From Acidobacteriota bacterium (GTDB lineage: Bacteria; Acidobacteriota; Vicinamibacteria; Vicinamibacterales; CAVVIG01), in the NCBI GenBank assembly GCA_003222555.1, contig QHWL01000078.1:549-9141 (forward strand): a DNA stretch of 8,593 bases. Direction: 5' to 3'. Shown here in pieces: positions 1 to 8,388 of the stretch. Position 1 is the first letter of the stretch. Each line of letters opens with the position of its first letter. The notes under the pieces are model-generated. The model made no database searches. It was not told the origin of the DNA and was given only the letters and a program-made list of their open reading frames with translations. Both the position numbers and the translations under genes were made by a program.

Positions 1-614
1 CTCACGCCGTTGCCGAACTGGGCCGAGTTTGCGAGAGTGACGAGCAAGGCACGCGTGATGACGCGCATACCGCCCGTCGTGATCTCGTAGCAGTGAGGCA
101 CATACTGCAATAGCGCTCGCGCCGTGCAGCCGACGTATCCGGCCAGCCTGCGCCGGCTTGCCCCGCTCGCATTGAACTGTGACGCGACGTAGGCGTCGAG
201 GCCAAGACCGGCAATGTTGACGAACAGTCGGCCGTCGATCTCGCCCACGTCCATCGTTTGTGGCCGTGCGCGCATGGCCGCCACCAGCGCCCGCTTCGGA
301 TCGACCGCGATGCCCAGCTCGCGCGCCAGGCCGTTGCCCGATCCGCTTTGCACGATGGCGATCGGCACCTGTCCGAACACGGCCTCCGACGCCACTTCGT
401 TGACCGTGCCGTCGCCGCCCCACGCCACGATCAGCCGCGCGCCATTCTCGCGCGCCGCCTTGGCGAGCGCGCGCGCGTGCCCCGGCTGCTCGGTCACCGA
501 GACGTCCGCGGCCTCGCCGCAGTCGGCCGCGACACGACGCGCCAGCTCGACGCGTCCGGCAACGGCGCCACCGCGCCCGCCGGCAATCGGATTGATGATG
601 ACAGCGATGGACAT
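1..614 (-). CDS. YegS/diacylglycerol-kinase family lipid kinase, partial (C-terminus beyond left edge)
   Basis: Reading the minus strand from the ATG at 614-612 gives 204 codons without a stop, running off the window, so about the N-terminal two thirds of a typical 290-310 residue protein is present. The DAGK catalytic domain starts at once: an NP-x-AGG segment at residues 8-13, the nucleotide-binding GGDGTVNE at 66-73, GSGNGLAREL at 91-100 (the family's G-T/S-x-N-x-x-A-R element), a GLGLDA segment at 136-141 and ANSAQFGNG at 195-203, like the family's AN-x-x-x-(Y/F)-G-G/N-G. Such enzymes phosphorylate diacylglycerol or related lipids with ATP at the inner membrane face; the substrate cannot be read from the sequence. 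Upstream GGGCGG is at best a weak ribosome site. The gene follows the GspC-like gene on the same strand after 82 bp, so co-transcription is possible. The family is clear; the exact member is not. Confidence 0.9.
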   Translation of the reverse strand, partial: MSIAVIINPIAGGRGGAVAGRVELARRVAADCGEAADVSVTEQPGHARALAKAARENGARLIVAWGGDGTVNEVASEAVFGQVPIAIVQSGSGNGLARELGIAVDPKRALVAAMRARPQTMDVGEIDGRLFVNIAGLGLDAYVASQFNASGASRRRLAGYVGCTARALLQYVPHCYEITTGGMRVITRALLVTLANSAQFGNGV

Positions 615-670
615 GGACCGCCCAGTCGTTGGGCAGGCCCTCTTGGGCTCCCCGGGTCCAGACAACCCGC

Positions 671-691
671 GCCGGGTCCTCAAGACCCGGC
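671..691. other. Perfect GC-rich hairpin between the GspC-like and lipid-kinase genes
   Basis: GCCGGGTC (671-678) and GACCCGGC (684-691) are exact reverse complements around the 5-nt loop CTCAA. On the minus strand the hairpin begins 5 nt after the stop codon of the GspC-like gene and lies about 57 nt before the lipid-kinase start. No T-tract follows on either strand, so it is not a canonical intrinsic terminator. It may stabilise the upstream mRNA 3' end, partly attenuate read-through, or be a dispersed palindromic repeat. The rest of 615-696 shows only further GC-rich partial complementarity. Confidence 0.5.
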
Positions 692-696
692 CGACT

Positions 697-1215
697 TCAG
701 GGCTTCAAGGCAAGGCGAAGTGTCGTGCCGTCGCCGGCATCGGCGAGCTCGACGACATCGGCAGAGATCTTCGAGACGCGGTAGCGCGACGTGACGTTTT
801 CGCCCTCTTTCACCAGAAACAGCTGACCGAAGCCGGAGATGATCGCCGTCCGCTCCGGACCATTCCGCCCCGCGTCCTCGGCGACGCCGACAAGCTTCAG
901 CGGTGGAGGCGCGATCGGCGGCCGCGGCGCTTCGGTCGGCGCCGGCGCCGGCGGGGCGACGACGGCCGCGGGGCGCGGTTTCTGAACCGCGAACGCAAAC
1001 AGATTGCGTGTGTGCTCGGGCACCGCGTCCGGACGAAGACGTTCGTGCAGCCGTGCCACTTCCGCCGCGAGCTTCGCGCCATGCGCGTCCACCGGGGGCG
1101 TTTCCAGAACGAGCGGTGACGCGATTTCGCGATTGCCAGACGTCGCCGCCGCAGCGAGCCACGCCGCGAATGCGCCGCCCACGACCACGATTGTCGCCGC
1201 GCGCTTCAGATTCAT
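697..1215 (-). CDS. Small membrane-anchored protein with GspC/PilP-like periplasmic domain
   Basis: 172 residues. A positive start (MNLKR) is followed by one hydrophobic stretch at residues 6-24, a signal anchor or signal peptide that would place the rest in the periplasm. Residues 25-70 contain a short charged, probably helical part. RNLFAF at 70-75 resembles the R-(N/D)-x-F motif that precedes the conserved region in GspC proteins. A Pro/Ala-rich linker covers about 79-105. The C-terminal 65 residues (LKLVGVAED, then ISGFGQLFLVKEGENV, then YRVSKISADVVEL) match the beta-rich pattern of the type II secretion GspC homology region and the type IV pilus PilP domain. Those proteins connect an inner-membrane platform to the outer-membrane secretin. 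No other secretion or pilus gene is in the window, and the protein is shorter than classical GspC with no PDZ domain. Its partner is unknown. The start has no clear Shine-Dalgarno. It is divergent from kdsB. Confidence 0.65.
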   Translation of the reverse strand: MNLKRAATIVVVGGAFAAWLAAAATSGNREIASPLVLETPPVDAHGAKLAAEVARLHERLRPDAVPEHTRNLFAFAVQKPRPAAVVAPPAPAPTEAPRPPIAPPPLKLVGVAEDAGRNGPERTAIISGFGQLFLVKEGENVTSRYRVSKISADVVELADAGDGTTLRLALKP

Positions 1216-1253
1216 GGAGTCAGTCCGAATCGTAACACGAGCGCTTCTTGGGT

Positions 1254-3760
<2,507 letters not shown>

Positions 3761-3781
3761 GGTGTGGTCGGTCGGGAAGGT

Positions 3782-3817
3782 CTACCTGACCCACCCGCCC
3801 TACCTGACCCGCCCGCC
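3782..3817 (+). repeat. 18-bp tandem duplication downstream of pyrG, followed by a T7 tract
   Basis: Two abutting copies of CTACCTGACCCRCCCGCC (3782-3799 and 3800-3817) differ at one base (A or G at copy position 12). CCGGC and seven T (3822-3828) follow. The position, 21 bp after the pyrG stop, suggests a transcript end, but I could not fold a convincing GC-rich hairpin directly before the T-tract: the upstream GGTCGGTCGGG (from 3766) pairs only imperfectly with the C-rich repeat. The duplication is certain; a terminator role is a guess. Confidence 0.7.
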
Positions 3818-3834
3818 CGGCTTTTTTTAATGCT

Positions 3835-3991
3835 CGCGGGGCCCCACTTCTTTTCACGGCGCCGGGGCCCCACCCCCGGCGCTTGGGCTCAGGGCTGCCG
3901 CTCGCTCTCTGAAGCGGCGCCGAGTACAGCCTTGAGCTCGGGCCGAGCGCGAATGCGCGAGGCACGCGTGAGCGGGGGTGGGGTCCCCGCG
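3835..3991. repeat. 157-bp imperfect palindromic element in the pyrG-kdsA gap
   Basis: Outer arms CGCGGGGCCCCAC (3835-3847) and GTGGGGTCCCCGCG (3978-3991) are inverted copies with one inserted base. Inner arms 3881-3897 and 3927-3943 are complementary at 13 of 17 positions. A central hairpin pairs GCCGCT (3897-3902) with AGCGGC (3913-3918). Within the left half, GCGCCGGGG (3859-3867) and CCCCGGCGC (3874-3882) form a perfect 9-bp stem around CCCCAC. In the right half GCGGGG (3972-3977) pairs with CCCCGC (3985-3990). The same hairpin core returns at 8424-8447 and 8524-8547. Size and terminal inverted repeats fit a REP pair or a small non-autonomous element. I see no target-site duplication and no coding potential. 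This element fills most of the 267-bp gap without a gene. Confidence 0.6.
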
Positions 3992-3996
3992 AACCG

Positions 3997-4029
3997 TAGA
4001 CAAAGCCCGCGGGCGCTCCCCCGTATAAT
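3997..4029 (+). promoter_or_regulatory. Possible promoter of the kdsA operon
   Basis: TATAAT at 4024-4029 is a perfect -10 hexamer in a GC-rich setting. TAGACA at 3997-4002 matches TTGACA at five of six positions, but the spacer is 21 bp, longer than the usual 16-18. At optimal spacing (4001-4006) there is only CAAAGC. The box overlaps the ATG at 4028-4030. A start of transcription 6-8 bp downstream would fall at about 4036, next to GTG 4037-4039, implying a leaderless kdsA message starting with GTG. The -10 match is seen; its use is inferred. Confidence 0.4.
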
Positions 4030-4906
4030 GAACCCCGTGAACCCGGTGACAATTGGTGAGATTGTGGTCGGCGGGGGCAATCCGCTCATCCTGATCGCCG
4101 GTCCGTGCGTCATCGAAAGCGAGCACCACGCAAGCGAGCTCGCTGGCCGGCTCGCCGATCTCACGCGTCGATTGGCCATTCCCTTCATCTTCAAGGCGTC
4201 GTACGACAAGGCCAACCGCACGTCCGGCCGCTCGTTCCGCGGGCCGGGTCCCGACGAAGGGCTGCGCGTCCTTGCCGGGATCAAAGCACGGCTGGGGGTG
4301 CCGATTCTCACCGACATTCACGAGCCGTCTCACGCACGCGCAGCCGCGGACGTCGCCGACGTGCTGCAGATTCCTGCGTTCCTCTCCCGCCAGACCGACT
4401 TGCTGGTCGCCGCCGCGAAGACGGGCCGCGTCGTGAACATCAAGAAGGGCCAGTTTCTCGCCCCCGACGACGTGCGACATGCGGTCGCCAAAGTCGTCGA
4501 CGCCGGCAATCCGCGCGTGATCGTCACCGAACGCGGCACCAGTTTCGGCTATCACAATCTCGTGGTCGACATGCGCGCGTTTCCGATGATGCGCGAGCAG
4601 GGCATCCCGGTTGTCTTCGACGTGACGCACAGTCTGCAACTGCCGGGCGGAGGCGACGGGGTGACGACGGGGCTGGCGCAATACATCGAGCCGCTCGCCT
4701 CGGCCGGCGTCGCCGCCGGCGTCGACGGCGTGTTCCTCGAAGTGCACGAGGATCCCGCGCGCGCGAAAAGCGACGCCCAGAATGCGCTGCGCCTCGATCG
4801 CCTCGAGCCGCTCCTCCGCCGGCTGATGGCCATCGACCTGGTCGCGAAGGACGGGGAGACGAACCAGGAGGCGCGGGCGCCCGGAGTGACCAAGGCCAAT
4901 GGCTGA
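4028..4906 (+). CDS. kdsA: 3-deoxy-8-phosphooctulonate synthase (Kdo-8-P synthase), metal-dependent class
   Basis: Condenses phosphoenolpyruvate with D-arabinose 5-phosphate to Kdo 8-phosphate in the cytoplasm. 292 residues from ATG 4028. The barrel signatures are present: LILIAGPCVIES at 20-31, then FKASYDKANRTS, LTDIHEP, QIPAFLSRQTDLL, NIKKGQF, TERGTSFGYHNLVVDMR and DVTHSLQLPGG. The Cys in AGPCVIES marks the metal-dependent class; the metal-independent E. coli enzyme has Asn there. The likely ligands are Cys27, His201, Glu238 and Asp249. Their spacing (174, 37 and 11 residues) equals that of Aquifex aeolicus C11, H185, E222 and D233. The reading frame is open back to 3764, but that stretch is repeat DNA. 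The start could also be GTG 4037 or GTG 4046, because a -10-like box overlaps the ATG and no Shine-Dalgarno is visible. It is the first gene of the kdsA-kdsD pair and overlaps kdsD by 8 bp. Confidence 0.97.
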   Translation: MNPVNPVTIGEIVVGGGNPLILIAGPCVIESEHHASELAGRLADLTRRLAIPFIFKASYDKANRTSGRSFRGPGPDEGLRVLAGIKARLGVPILTDIHEPSHARAAADVADVLQIPAFLSRQTDLLVAAAKTGRVVNIKKGQFLAPDDVRHAVAKVVDAGNPRVIVTERGTSFGYHNLVVDMRAFPMMREQGIPVVFDVTHSLQLPGGGDGVTTGLAQYIEPLASAGVAAGVDGVFLEVHEDPARAKSDAQNALRLDRLEPLLRRLMAIDLVAKDGETNQEARAPGVTKANG

Positions 4907-5846
4907 TCTCGCACTCGCGCGCAAGGTCCTCGAGACGGAAGCGGCGGCGATCCTCGCGCTCGTCGAGCGGCTCGACGAGCGATTCGACCGCGCGGTGGAG
5001 CTCCTCCGCGACTGTCACGGCCGCGTGATCCTCGCCGGCATGGGGAAGTCGGGAATCATCTGCCGGAAAATCGCGGCGACGCTCACAAGCACGGGGACGC
5101 CGGCCATGTTCCTCCATCCCGCCGATGCGATTCACGGCGACCTCGGTGTCATTCAAAGCAGGGATGTTGTCGTCGCGCTGTCGTACAGCGGCGAGACGGA
5201 CGAACTGCTGGGCCTGCTCGAAACGATTCGGCGGCTCGGCGCGAAGCTTGTGGTCATCACCGGCGCGCCGACTTCGGCCCTCGCCCAGGCGGCCGACGTC
5301 GCGCTCGACTGCAGCGTGGCCGAGGAAGCATGTCCCATGAATCTGGTGCCGACTGCGAGCACTACGGCGGCGCTGGCGATTGGCGACGCGCTCGCGATGA
5401 CGCTCCTGGTCGAGAAAGGATTCGGCCAGCAAGACTTCGTGAACCTGCATCCCGGCGGCAAGCTCGGCAAACGGCTGATGCGCGTCGAGAGCCTCATGCA
5501 CAGAGGCAAGCTATGTCCGATCGTGCGCCCCGAGACGCGCATGCGCGACGTGATTTACGAGATGTCGAGCAAAGGGCTCGGCATGACGTGCGTCGTCGAC
5601 GGCGGCGACGCGCTCCTCGGAATCATCACCGACGGCGATTTGCGGCGCCACATGGACAAGGCCCCGGGCCTTCTGGAACTGACGGCCGGCGACGTGATGA
5701 CCCACAGTCCGGTGTCGATTCCACCGGTCACACTCGCCGCCGAAGCGCTGAACATCATGGAGCAACGCAAGATCACGTCGATTGTGGTCGTCGACGGTGG
5801 AACGCGGCGAGTTTCCGGGGTCGTGCATCTGCACGATCTGTGGTGA
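4899..5846 (+). CDS. kdsD: D-arabinose 5-phosphate isomerase (KpsF/GutQ family)
   Basis: Interconverts ribulose 5-phosphate and arabinose 5-phosphate, the first committed supply step for Kdo. 315 residues, slightly shorter than the 328 of E. coli KdsD because the C-terminus stops right after VHLHDLW. An N-terminal SIS sugar-isomerase domain covers about 35-170 (GMGKSG at 47-52, HGDLG at 79-83, LSYSGETDEL at 94-103). Two CBS domains follow, about 203-260 and 268-315. The catalytic residues of E. coli KdsD (K59, E111, E152, H193) map to Lys50, Glu102, Glu143 and His184, each shifted by exactly nine. The ATG lies inside the end of kdsA (8-bp overlap, ATGGCTGA), with GGAG 12 nt upstream, which suggests translational coupling. 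CBS domains often bind nucleotides, so allosteric control is possible but not shown. The kds context favours Kdo synthesis over a GutQ or capsule role. Confidence 0.96.
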   Translation: MADLALARKVLETEAAAILALVERLDERFDRAVELLRDCHGRVILAGMGKSGIICRKIAATLTSTGTPAMFLHPADAIHGDLGVIQSRDVVVALSYSGETDELLGLLETIRRLGAKLVVITGAPTSALAQAADVALDCSVAEEACPMNLVPTASTTAALAIGDALAMTLLVEKGFGQQDFVNLHPGGKLGKRLMRVESLMHRGKLCPIVRPETRMRDVIYEMSSKGLGMTCVVDGGDALLGIITDGDLRRHMDKAPGLLELTAGDVMTHSPVSIPPVTLAAEALNIMEQRKITSIVVVDGGTRRVSGVVHLHDLW

Positions 5847-5869
5847 ATGGAAACTGTTCTGAGGGAATT

Positions 5870-5998
5870 GGTTCCGGGTTCTAGGTTCAGGGTTCAGGGT
5901 GCGGTTCAGGGTTCGAGGTGCTGGGTTCGAGCTCGCGAGAACCCCGAACCACAAGACCCAGAACCAAACCCAGCACTCTGAACCCAAAGCCCCGAACC
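5870..5998. repeat. GGTTC array followed by inverted GAACC array, 7-bp period
   Basis: The 161-bp kdsD-kdsC gap is nearly filled by short repeats. Seven GGTTC words start at 5870, 5877, 5884, 5891, 5903, 5910 and 5924, mostly 7 bp apart (unit GGTTCAG, in phase with TTCAGGG). After a centre at about 5929-5938 the motif switches to its complement, GAACC, at 5939, 5946, 5961, 5980 and 5994. Perfect inverted arms include GTGCTGGGTT (5918-5927) with AACCCAGCAC (5967-5976) and GGGTTC (5923-5928) with GAACCC (5939-5944). One strand could fold into a long, branched hairpin. No T-tract follows. The frame of kdsC is open through part of it, but the encoded residues (SSSREPRTTRPRT) are repeat-derived and not KdsC-like. 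Confidence 0.8.
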
Positions 5999-6007
5999 AG
6001 TGCGTTT

Positions 6008-6565
6008 GTGTCAATTCAAGCGAAAGCCTCGAAAGTTCGACTTCTGTTGTTCGACGTCGATGGAGTGCTGACCGACGGCAAGATCCTGCTGCACGGCGAC
6101 GGAACCGAAGGGAAGCAGTTCGACATCAAGGACGGCATCGCAATGGTATGGGCGCAGCGGGCCGGGCTGACGGTCGGCTTCCTGTCTGCGCGCACGTCCG
6201 CGTCGACGGCGCAACGCGCGGCGCAACTGGGCATCACGCTCGTTCATCAGGGTGTGGCGAGCAAGCTGGAAACCTACGATCAGATCGTCGGCGATCTCTC
6301 CTTGGACGACGCGGAAGTCGCCTACATGGGCGACGACATCGTCGATCTCGGGGTACTGAAGCGCGTCGGCTTGTCGGCCGCGCCAGCCGACGCGGTGGAG
6401 GACGTTCGGACGCGCGTCCACTGGGTCAGCGGCGCGCTCGGCGGACGGGGCGCGGTCCGCGAGCTCATCGAAGTCGTGTTGCGCGCGCAAGGCCACTGGG
6501 AGACGCTGCTCGCGTCCTACATTGAGGACAGGCCGCCTGTGGCGGCCCGCCCAAACAAACCATGA
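6008..6565 (+). CDS. kdsC: 3-deoxy-D-manno-octulosonate 8-phosphate phosphatase (HAD superfamily)
   Basis: Hydrolyses Kdo 8-phosphate to Kdo, the step before KdsB. 185 residues from GTG 6008, close to the 188 of E. coli KdsC. The HAD motifs appear in order without a cap domain, as expected of this tetrameric subfamily: DVDGVLTDG with nucleophile Asp16 and Asp18, motif II SARTS at 60-64 (Ser60), motif III Lys86 in SKLETYD, and motif IV GDDIVDL at 108-114. FDIKDGIA and LGITLVHQG are also KdsC-like. The frame is open upstream to 5918, but that part is the repeat array. GTG 6008 is chosen because VSIQAKASKVRLLLFDVDG starts where family members do. No Shine-Dalgarno is visible. The stop overlaps the lapB start as ATGA. 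Confusion with other small HAD phosphatases is unlikely in this context. Confidence 0.95.
   Translation: MSIQAKASKVRLLLFDVDGVLTDGKILLHGDGTEGKQFDIKDGIAMVWAQRAGLTVGFLSARTSASTAQRAAQLGITLVHQGVASKLETYDQIVGDLSLDDAEVAYMGDDIVDLGVLKRVGLSAAPADAVEDVRTRVHWVSGALGGRGAVRELIEVVLRAQGHWETLLASYIEDRPPVAARPNKP
6531..6547 (+). other. Perfect hairpin just upstream of the lapB start
   Basis: GGCCGCC (6531-6537) and GGCGGCC (6541-6547) form a 7-bp GC-only stem with a TGT loop, inside the last codons of kdsC and 14 nt before the lapB ATG. GAGG (6524-6527) just before the stem is the only Shine-Dalgarno-like word nearby, 34 nt from the ATG. Folding the stem would shorten that distance to about 17 nt, so the structure could influence lapB translation. 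It may also be only a by-product of GC-rich coding (DRPPVAARP). Confidence 0.3.
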
Positions 6566-7782
6566 GCGAATACGCACCTCTGCTCAGCGCGCTGATCGCA
6601 CTGCTGCTCGGCCTGGCTATCGGCAAAGCGTGGGAGCGCTACAAGCTGCGCGACGGCAAATGGATCGATCGGCGGCGCGCCCGCGAATCGCCGCACTACA
6701 TCCTCGGGCTGAATTTCATGGTCGCCAATCAAATCGACCTCGCGATCGAGGAGCTGAGCCGGGCTGCAAGCCTCGACGCGGACGCGCTCGAAGTGCACAT
6801 GATTCTCGGCAACCTGTATCGCGAGAAGGGACAGGTCGGCAAAGCCATCACGGTCCATCAGGGGCTGCTTCAGCGGCCGAGGCTGAGGGGCCTGGAGCAC
6901 GCCTACGTCCTGCTTTGCCTCGGCCTCGATTACAAACGCGGCGGCTTCGTCGACCGTGCGCTCGAGGCGTTCAATGAAGTGCTGCGGCTCGATCCGAAAA
7001 ACGAGTACGCCCTCGTGAACCTGCAGAAGCTGCACGAGGAACAGCATCAGTGGACCGAGGCGTACGACACTCGGCAGCGTCTCTCGAAGCTGACCGACAT
7101 CGACGCGCGGCCGAAAAATCAGGCAATTCTGGCGTTCCTCGAGAACGAGATCGGCCTCGAAGCCATCCGCCGCAAGGACTACACGGAAGCCATCCGCCGG
7201 TTCGAGGGAGCCATCGATCTGGACCCGCGCGCGGTCCCGGCGTATCTCAACCTCGGCGACGTGCGCGCAGTGCAGGGGAACGAGAAGGAGGCGGCGGCAA
7301 TCTGGGAGAAACTGATCGACGTCGCGCCCGATCGCGCCTACCTCGCGTTCGACCGGCTGGAGGCGCTCGCCGTCAGGACCGGTTCGCCGGAGCGGTTCAC
7401 CCGGTTGTGCCGCCGGCTGATTGACGAGAGCCCGCAGGACTGGCGTGCGCGGCTCGCGCTGTCACGCCACCTCGCGGCGAGCGGCCACCCGCACGACGCG
7501 CTCGATCTGCTCTTTGCCGCGCTCGTGCAGAACCCGCACGCTCTCGGTGTCCACCAGGCCATCTGGAGAGCGCTCGGCCAGCTCCACCACCCGGCTTCGC
7601 TCGTCGATCGCTATAGCGAGCTCACCCGTCACGCCGTGTTCTACCTCGATCCGCATGTCTGCATGCGCTGCCGCTACCGCAGCACGGAGCTGCTGTGGCA
7701 ATGCCCGCACTGTCACGACTGGAATACGTTCGTTGAAGAACGGATTGCCCCGGCCCAGGACACGGCGGAAGTGGAGGCTTGA
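6562..7782 (+). CDS. lapB: LapB (YciM)-like TPR protein with C-terminal rubredoxin-type zinc site
   Basis: In E. coli LapB is an inner-membrane-anchored cytoplasmic protein that controls LPS synthesis by promoting FtsH-mediated degradation of LpxC. This 406-residue protein (E. coli 389) has the same layout: one N-terminal transmembrane helix at about 7-21, a basic stretch, eight or so TPR units from about 45 to 330 (for example YILGLNFMVANQIDLAIEEL, LGNLYREKGQVGKAITVHQG, DYTEAIRRFEGAIDLDP), then a Zn ribbon. The cysteines are Cys367, Cys370, Cys381 and Cys384 in CMRC and CPHC followed by HDW, each ten residues from E. coli C357, C360, C371 and C374. The ATGA overlap with kdsC implies translational coupling. 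Sitting at the end of Kdo genes fits a role in LPS homeostasis; the partners in this lineage are inferred. Confidence 0.9.
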   Translation: MSEYAPLLSALIALLLGLAIGKAWERYKLRDGKWIDRRRARESPHYILGLNFMVANQIDLAIEELSRAASLDADALEVHMILGNLYREKGQVGKAITVHQGLLQRPRLRGLEHAYVLLCLGLDYKRGGFVDRALEAFNEVLRLDPKNEYALVNLQKLHEEQHQWTEAYDTRQRLSKLTDIDARPKNQAILAFLENEIGLEAIRRKDYTEAIRRFEGAIDLDPRAVPAYLNLGDVRAVQGNEKEAAAIWEKLIDVAPDRAYLAFDRLEALAVRTGSPERFTRLCRRLIDESPQDWRARLALSRHLAASGHPHDALDLLFAALVQNPHALGVHQAIWRALGQLHHPASLVDRYSELTRHAVFYLDPHVCMRCRYRSTELLWQCPHCHDWNTFVEERIAPAQDTAEVEA

Positions 7783-7787
7783 GAATT

Positions 7788-8381
7788 TTAGGATGCGAGG
7801 ATTTCCAAGATTTTTTCCACCTGTCGATTGGTTTCCTCGACGCTTCCGTCCGTTCGAATCACGAAATCCGCACGCGCCGCTTTTTCTACGGCAGGCATCT
7901 GCGCGTCAAGACGCTGCTGCGCCTCCCGTCGGTTGATCCCGCGGTCGATCAGCCTTTTGATCTGCAGATCCGGCGGGCAGACAGTCGCGATGACGCGATT
8001 GAAATCGGACGCATGGCCGGTCTCGTACAACAATGGTATGTCGACGAGCGCGAACGGCGCGCCGCCCACAAGCTCGAACGCGCGCAAGCCGGCACCGATG
8101 GCACGGTAGACGGCCGGGTGAACGATCGCGTCGAGATCGTGGCGCGCGGCGGCGTCGGCGAAGACGATCGGCCCCATCTTCTTGCGGTCCACCGCCCCGT
8201 CCGCGGCCAGGACGTCGGCGCCGAACCTCGCCGCGATGGCCTGCGTGGCTTCGGTGCCGGCCGACGTCACGCCGTGCGCAAGCTCGTCGGCATCGAGGCA
8301 AGGCACGCCGCGGCGGCGGAACTGGTCGAGGACGTGGCTCTTGCCAGTGGCAATGCCGCCGGTGAGGGCGACTCTGATCAT
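7788..8381 (-). CDS. coaE: Dephospho-CoA kinase
   Basis: Phosphorylates the 3'-hydroxyl of dephospho-CoA with ATP, the last step of CoA synthesis. 197 residues from the ATG at 8381-8379, near the usual 200. The P-loop is GGIATGKS (8-15), the acceptor-side DAD is at 30-32 (CLDADELAH), then IVHPAVY, the lid-proximal VDIPLLYETG, and the C-terminal INRREAQQRLDAQMP and ADFVIRTDGSVEET segments, all in CoaE order. The P-loop has Ala-Thr where E. coli-type enzymes have Gly-Ser (GGIGSGKS), a conservative change. The frame is open back to an ATG at 8408, but those nine extra codons come from a repeat hairpin and the family starts at MIRVALTGG. It converges on lapB with 5 bp between stop codons and no terminator between them. 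No clear Shine-Dalgarno. Confidence 0.96.
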   Translation of the reverse strand: MIRVALTGGIATGKSHVLDQFRRRGVPCLDADELAHGVTSAGTEATQAIAARFGADVLAADGAVDRKKMGPIVFADAAARHDLDAIVHPAVYRAIGAGLRAFELVGGAPFALVDIPLLYETGHASDFNRVIATVCPPDLQIKRLIDRGINRREAQQRLDAQMPAVEKAARADFVIRTDGSVEETNRQVEKILEILAS

Positions 8382-8388
8382 GATGTGA

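Noticed and set aside
214..1119. 301-residue plus-strand frame opposite the lipid-kinase and GspC-like genes
   Set aside because: The minus-strand frames carry the recognisable DAGK and GspC/PilP motifs; this one is Arg-rich and featureless and crosses the intergenic hairpin.
3761..3828. Intrinsic terminator of pyrG
   Set aside because: A T7 tract is present, but no strong GC-rich stem directly before it could be folded by eye; kept only as part of the repeat description.
3835..3991. Classical insertion sequence or MITE with target-site duplication
   Set aside because: No transposase gene is present, and the flanks (AATGCT and AACCGT) are not duplicated; described as a palindromic repeat instead.
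3764..4027. N-terminal extension of kdsA from 3764
   Set aside because: The stretch is the translated palindromic element and repeats; KdsA family members start near residue 1 of the ATG/GTG cluster at 4028-4046.
3854..5501. Minus-strand open frames of 356 and 325 residues across kdsA and kdsD
   Set aside because: They mirror the codon bias of the genuine plus-strand genes and show no domain or start signal.
5870..5998. True telomeric repeat or assembly chimera
   Set aside because: It is TTCAGGG-like only in part, sits inside a coherent kds gene order, and inverts at its centre, so a local intergenic repeat is the simpler reading.
5918..6007. N-terminal extension of kdsC from GTG 5918
   Set aside because: The added 30 residues are encoded by the GGTTC/GAACC array and do not resemble KdsC.
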